Shown here: piece by piece, positions 6,171 to 7,176 of the stretch
Numbering within the stretch: position 1 is the stretch's first letter
Layout of the letters: each line of letters starts with the position of its first letter
Position numbers and translations under genes: made by a program
Source of the DNA: an uncultured Clostridia bacterium
GTDB taxonomy: Bacteria; Bacillota; Clostridia; Monoglobales; Firm-18
Reading direction: 5' to 3'
Length of the DNA stretch: 7,176 nt
Assembly (NCBI GenBank): GCA_937914775.1
Contig: CALDNB010000177.1
Location: 1 to 7,176 of the forward strand
The notes under the pieces: model-generated
Seen by the model: only the letters and a program-made list of their open reading frames with translations
Databases searched by the model: none
What the model was told of the DNA's origin: nothing

Positions 6171-7050
6171 ATCGGGTTTTATTTCTATTGCAGGAAAGCC
6201 AAATGTAGGCAAATCTACTCTTTTAAATGCTTTTTTAGGGCAGAAGATTGCGGCAGTATCTCCAAAACCACAAACTACACGTTACCAGATAACAGGCGTA
6301 GTTACAAATGATAATTCCCAGTTTATTTTTGTTGACACACCGGGAATACATAATGCTAAAAACAAACTTGGAAAATATATGAACAACGAGGCGTTTTCCG
6401 GTGTGGACGGCGCTGACATTGTTTTATACCTTGTTGCTGCTGACAAATGTAATATTGAAAACGAGCAGGAGATTATTGAAAAGATTAACTGCGACACTAA
6501 AATTCTGGTTATCAATAAAACCGATGCAGTGCCGAAAGAAACATTATTACCGTTAATTTCTTCGTTACAGACAATTGCTGATTTTAAAGAAATTGTGCCT
6601 GTTTCGGCTCTTAAAAATGACGGGACAAATGAGTTACTGAAAGTTATTGAAAAGTATCTTCCCGAGGGCCCGAAATTCTTCCCGGATGATACATTGACCG
6701 ACCAGCCCGAAAAACAGATTTGTGCAGAATTTATCAGGGAAAAATTAATGCGGAACACCAATTGCGAGATTCCATACGGAATTGCCGTTGTAATTGAAAG
6801 TATGAAGTTTAATGAAGAAAAAAATCTTACTTCAATTGAAGCAACTATTTTTTGTGAACGTGATTCTCACAAGTCAATCATTATTGGCAAGAACGGAGAT
6901 ATGCTTAAAAAAATCGGCACATCTGCCCGTCGCGACATTGAGAGATTTTTAGGTGGCAAAGTATATCTTAATTTGTGGGTAAAGGTCAAAGAAAATTGGC
7001 GAAACAGTGAAGTTTCACTGAAAAATTTTGGATATACAGAAAATAAATGA
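6163..7050 (+). CDS. era: GTPase Era
   Basis: Era is an essential GTPase that binds the 3' end of 16S rRNA and helps 30S subunit assembly, at the cytoplasm and inner membrane face. The protein is 295 residues, full length. All G motifs are present: G1 GKPNVGKST (11-19), G2 QTTR (37-40), G3 DTPG (58-61), G4 NKTD (118-121) and G5 SAL (148-150). The C-terminal KH RNA-binding domain shows IIIGKNGDMLKKIG (239-252), with the GKNG loop intact, and the normal terminal WRNSEVSLKNFGY. The ATG start at 6163 follows AGAGGAG (6147-6153) by nine bases and overlaps ybeY by eight. The dgkA and cdd genes that separate ybeY from era in B. subtilis are missing. recO, which often follows era, is replaced by the hsdR fragment. 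Era itself is not damaged by that junction. Confidence 0.98.
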   Translation: MFKSGFISIAGKPNVGKSTLLNAFLGQKIAAVSPKPQTTRYQITGVVTNDNSQFIFVDTPGIHNAKNKLGKYMNNEAFSGVDGADIVLYLVAADKCNIENEQEIIEKINCDTKILVINKTDAVPKETLLPLISSLQTIADFKEIVPVSALKNDGTNELLKVIEKYLPEGPKFFPDDTLTDQPEKQICAEFIREKLMRNTNCEIPYGIAVVIESMKFNEEKNLTSIEATIFCERDSHKSIIIGKNGDMLKKIGTSARRDIERFLGGKVYLNLWVKVKENWRNSEVSLKNFGYTENK

Positions 7051-7176
7051 TAATTTTTAAAATTATCTACAATTAGTTTATGCATATCTCCAAATTGTGA
7101 TCTATGACATTCATCAAATATTAACACCAAATGCTTATTAAAAGCTGGATGAGTTTTATTTCTTTTTACAAATTCA
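6867..7176 (-). pseudogene. hsdR: Truncated type I restriction endonuclease subunit R (HsdR) fragment
   Basis: Read on the minus strand from the right edge, bases 7175-7041 give 45 residues that match the HsdR motor-domain pattern: THPAFNKHLVLIFDECHRSQ, followed by FGDMHKLIVDNFKNYHLF. DECH is the Walker B / helicase motif II. In HsdR proteins this block is followed by GFTGTPIF (motif III region). Here the frame instead reads SVYPKFFSE, which is the antisense of the end of era, and runs to a stop at 6867-6869. So only about 7041-7176 is genuine hsdR; the rest of the frame is a shadow of era. The 5' part continues beyond the window. HsdR supplies the translocase and nuclease of type I restriction systems; lacking the later motor motifs this copy cannot work. 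Bases 7051-7176 are about 23% GC by hand count, below era. A chimeric assembly join is an alternative explanation. Confidence 0.75.

Noticed and set aside
6282..6761. 159-codon open frame on the minus strand within era
   Set aside because: It is antisense to the conserved GTPase domain of Era and its translation has no recognisable motif; it is a shadow of era codon usage.
1..7176. Search by eye for CRISPR repeats, tRNA or rRNA genes, insertion sequences, riboswitches and phage genes
   Set aside because: No spaced direct repeats, no tRNA-like or rRNA sequence, no transposase and no leader longer than 70 bases; almost every base is accounted for by conserved coding genes.

Overview
The window looks like chromosomal DNA of a low-GC, endospore-forming member of the Firmicutes, most likely class Clostridia. 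Three sporulation-associated families (YlbJ, YqfC, YqfD) are present, Shine-Dalgarno sequences are purine-rich and strong, TTG starts are common, and the order yqfC-yqfD-phoH-ybeY-era is a shortened version of the gene order known from Bacillus subtilis. I cannot name a species.

Layout. Bases 1-1478 (+) hold the C-terminal 491 residues of a YgiQ-family radical SAM protein whose 5' end lies outside the window. Its last 92 bases overlap the start of folD (1387-2229, +), the one-carbon enzyme of folate metabolism. A perfect hairpin at 2233-2259 separates folD from the convergent ylbJ (2246-3229, -), and the ylbJ stop codon lies in its loop. A 68-base divergent intergenic region (3230-3297) separates ylbJ from a tightly packed plus-strand operon: yqfC (3298-3582), yqfD (3583-4737), phoH (4739-5743), ybeY (5709-6170) and era (6163-7050). 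Neighbouring genes in this operon abut or overlap.

How the genes fit together. YlbJ, YqfC and YqfD are expected to act in sporulation; the B. subtilis counterparts belong to the mother-cell sigma-E regulon. PhoH, YbeY and Era are vegetative proteins; YbeY and Era both act on 16S rRNA processing and 30S assembly. The operon therefore joins sporulation and ribosome-maturation functions. Two promoter-like sequences inside yqfD could give the downstream genes separate vegetative transcription. The yqfF/pgpH, dgkA and cdd genes found between phoH and era in B. subtilis are absent.

The right edge is the odd part. Immediately after era, the minus strand from 7176 to about 7041 encodes 45 residues strongly resembling the motif II region of a type I restriction endonuclease HsdR subunit. 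The resemblance stops exactly where the frame enters the antisense of era, so this is a truncated hsdR, made either by a real rearrangement or by an assembly join. Bases 7051-7176 are about 23% GC by hand count, lower than era.

I found no RNA genes, CRISPR array, insertion sequence or complete novel system. Apart from the hsdR junction and the gene overlaps, this is a conserved core region.
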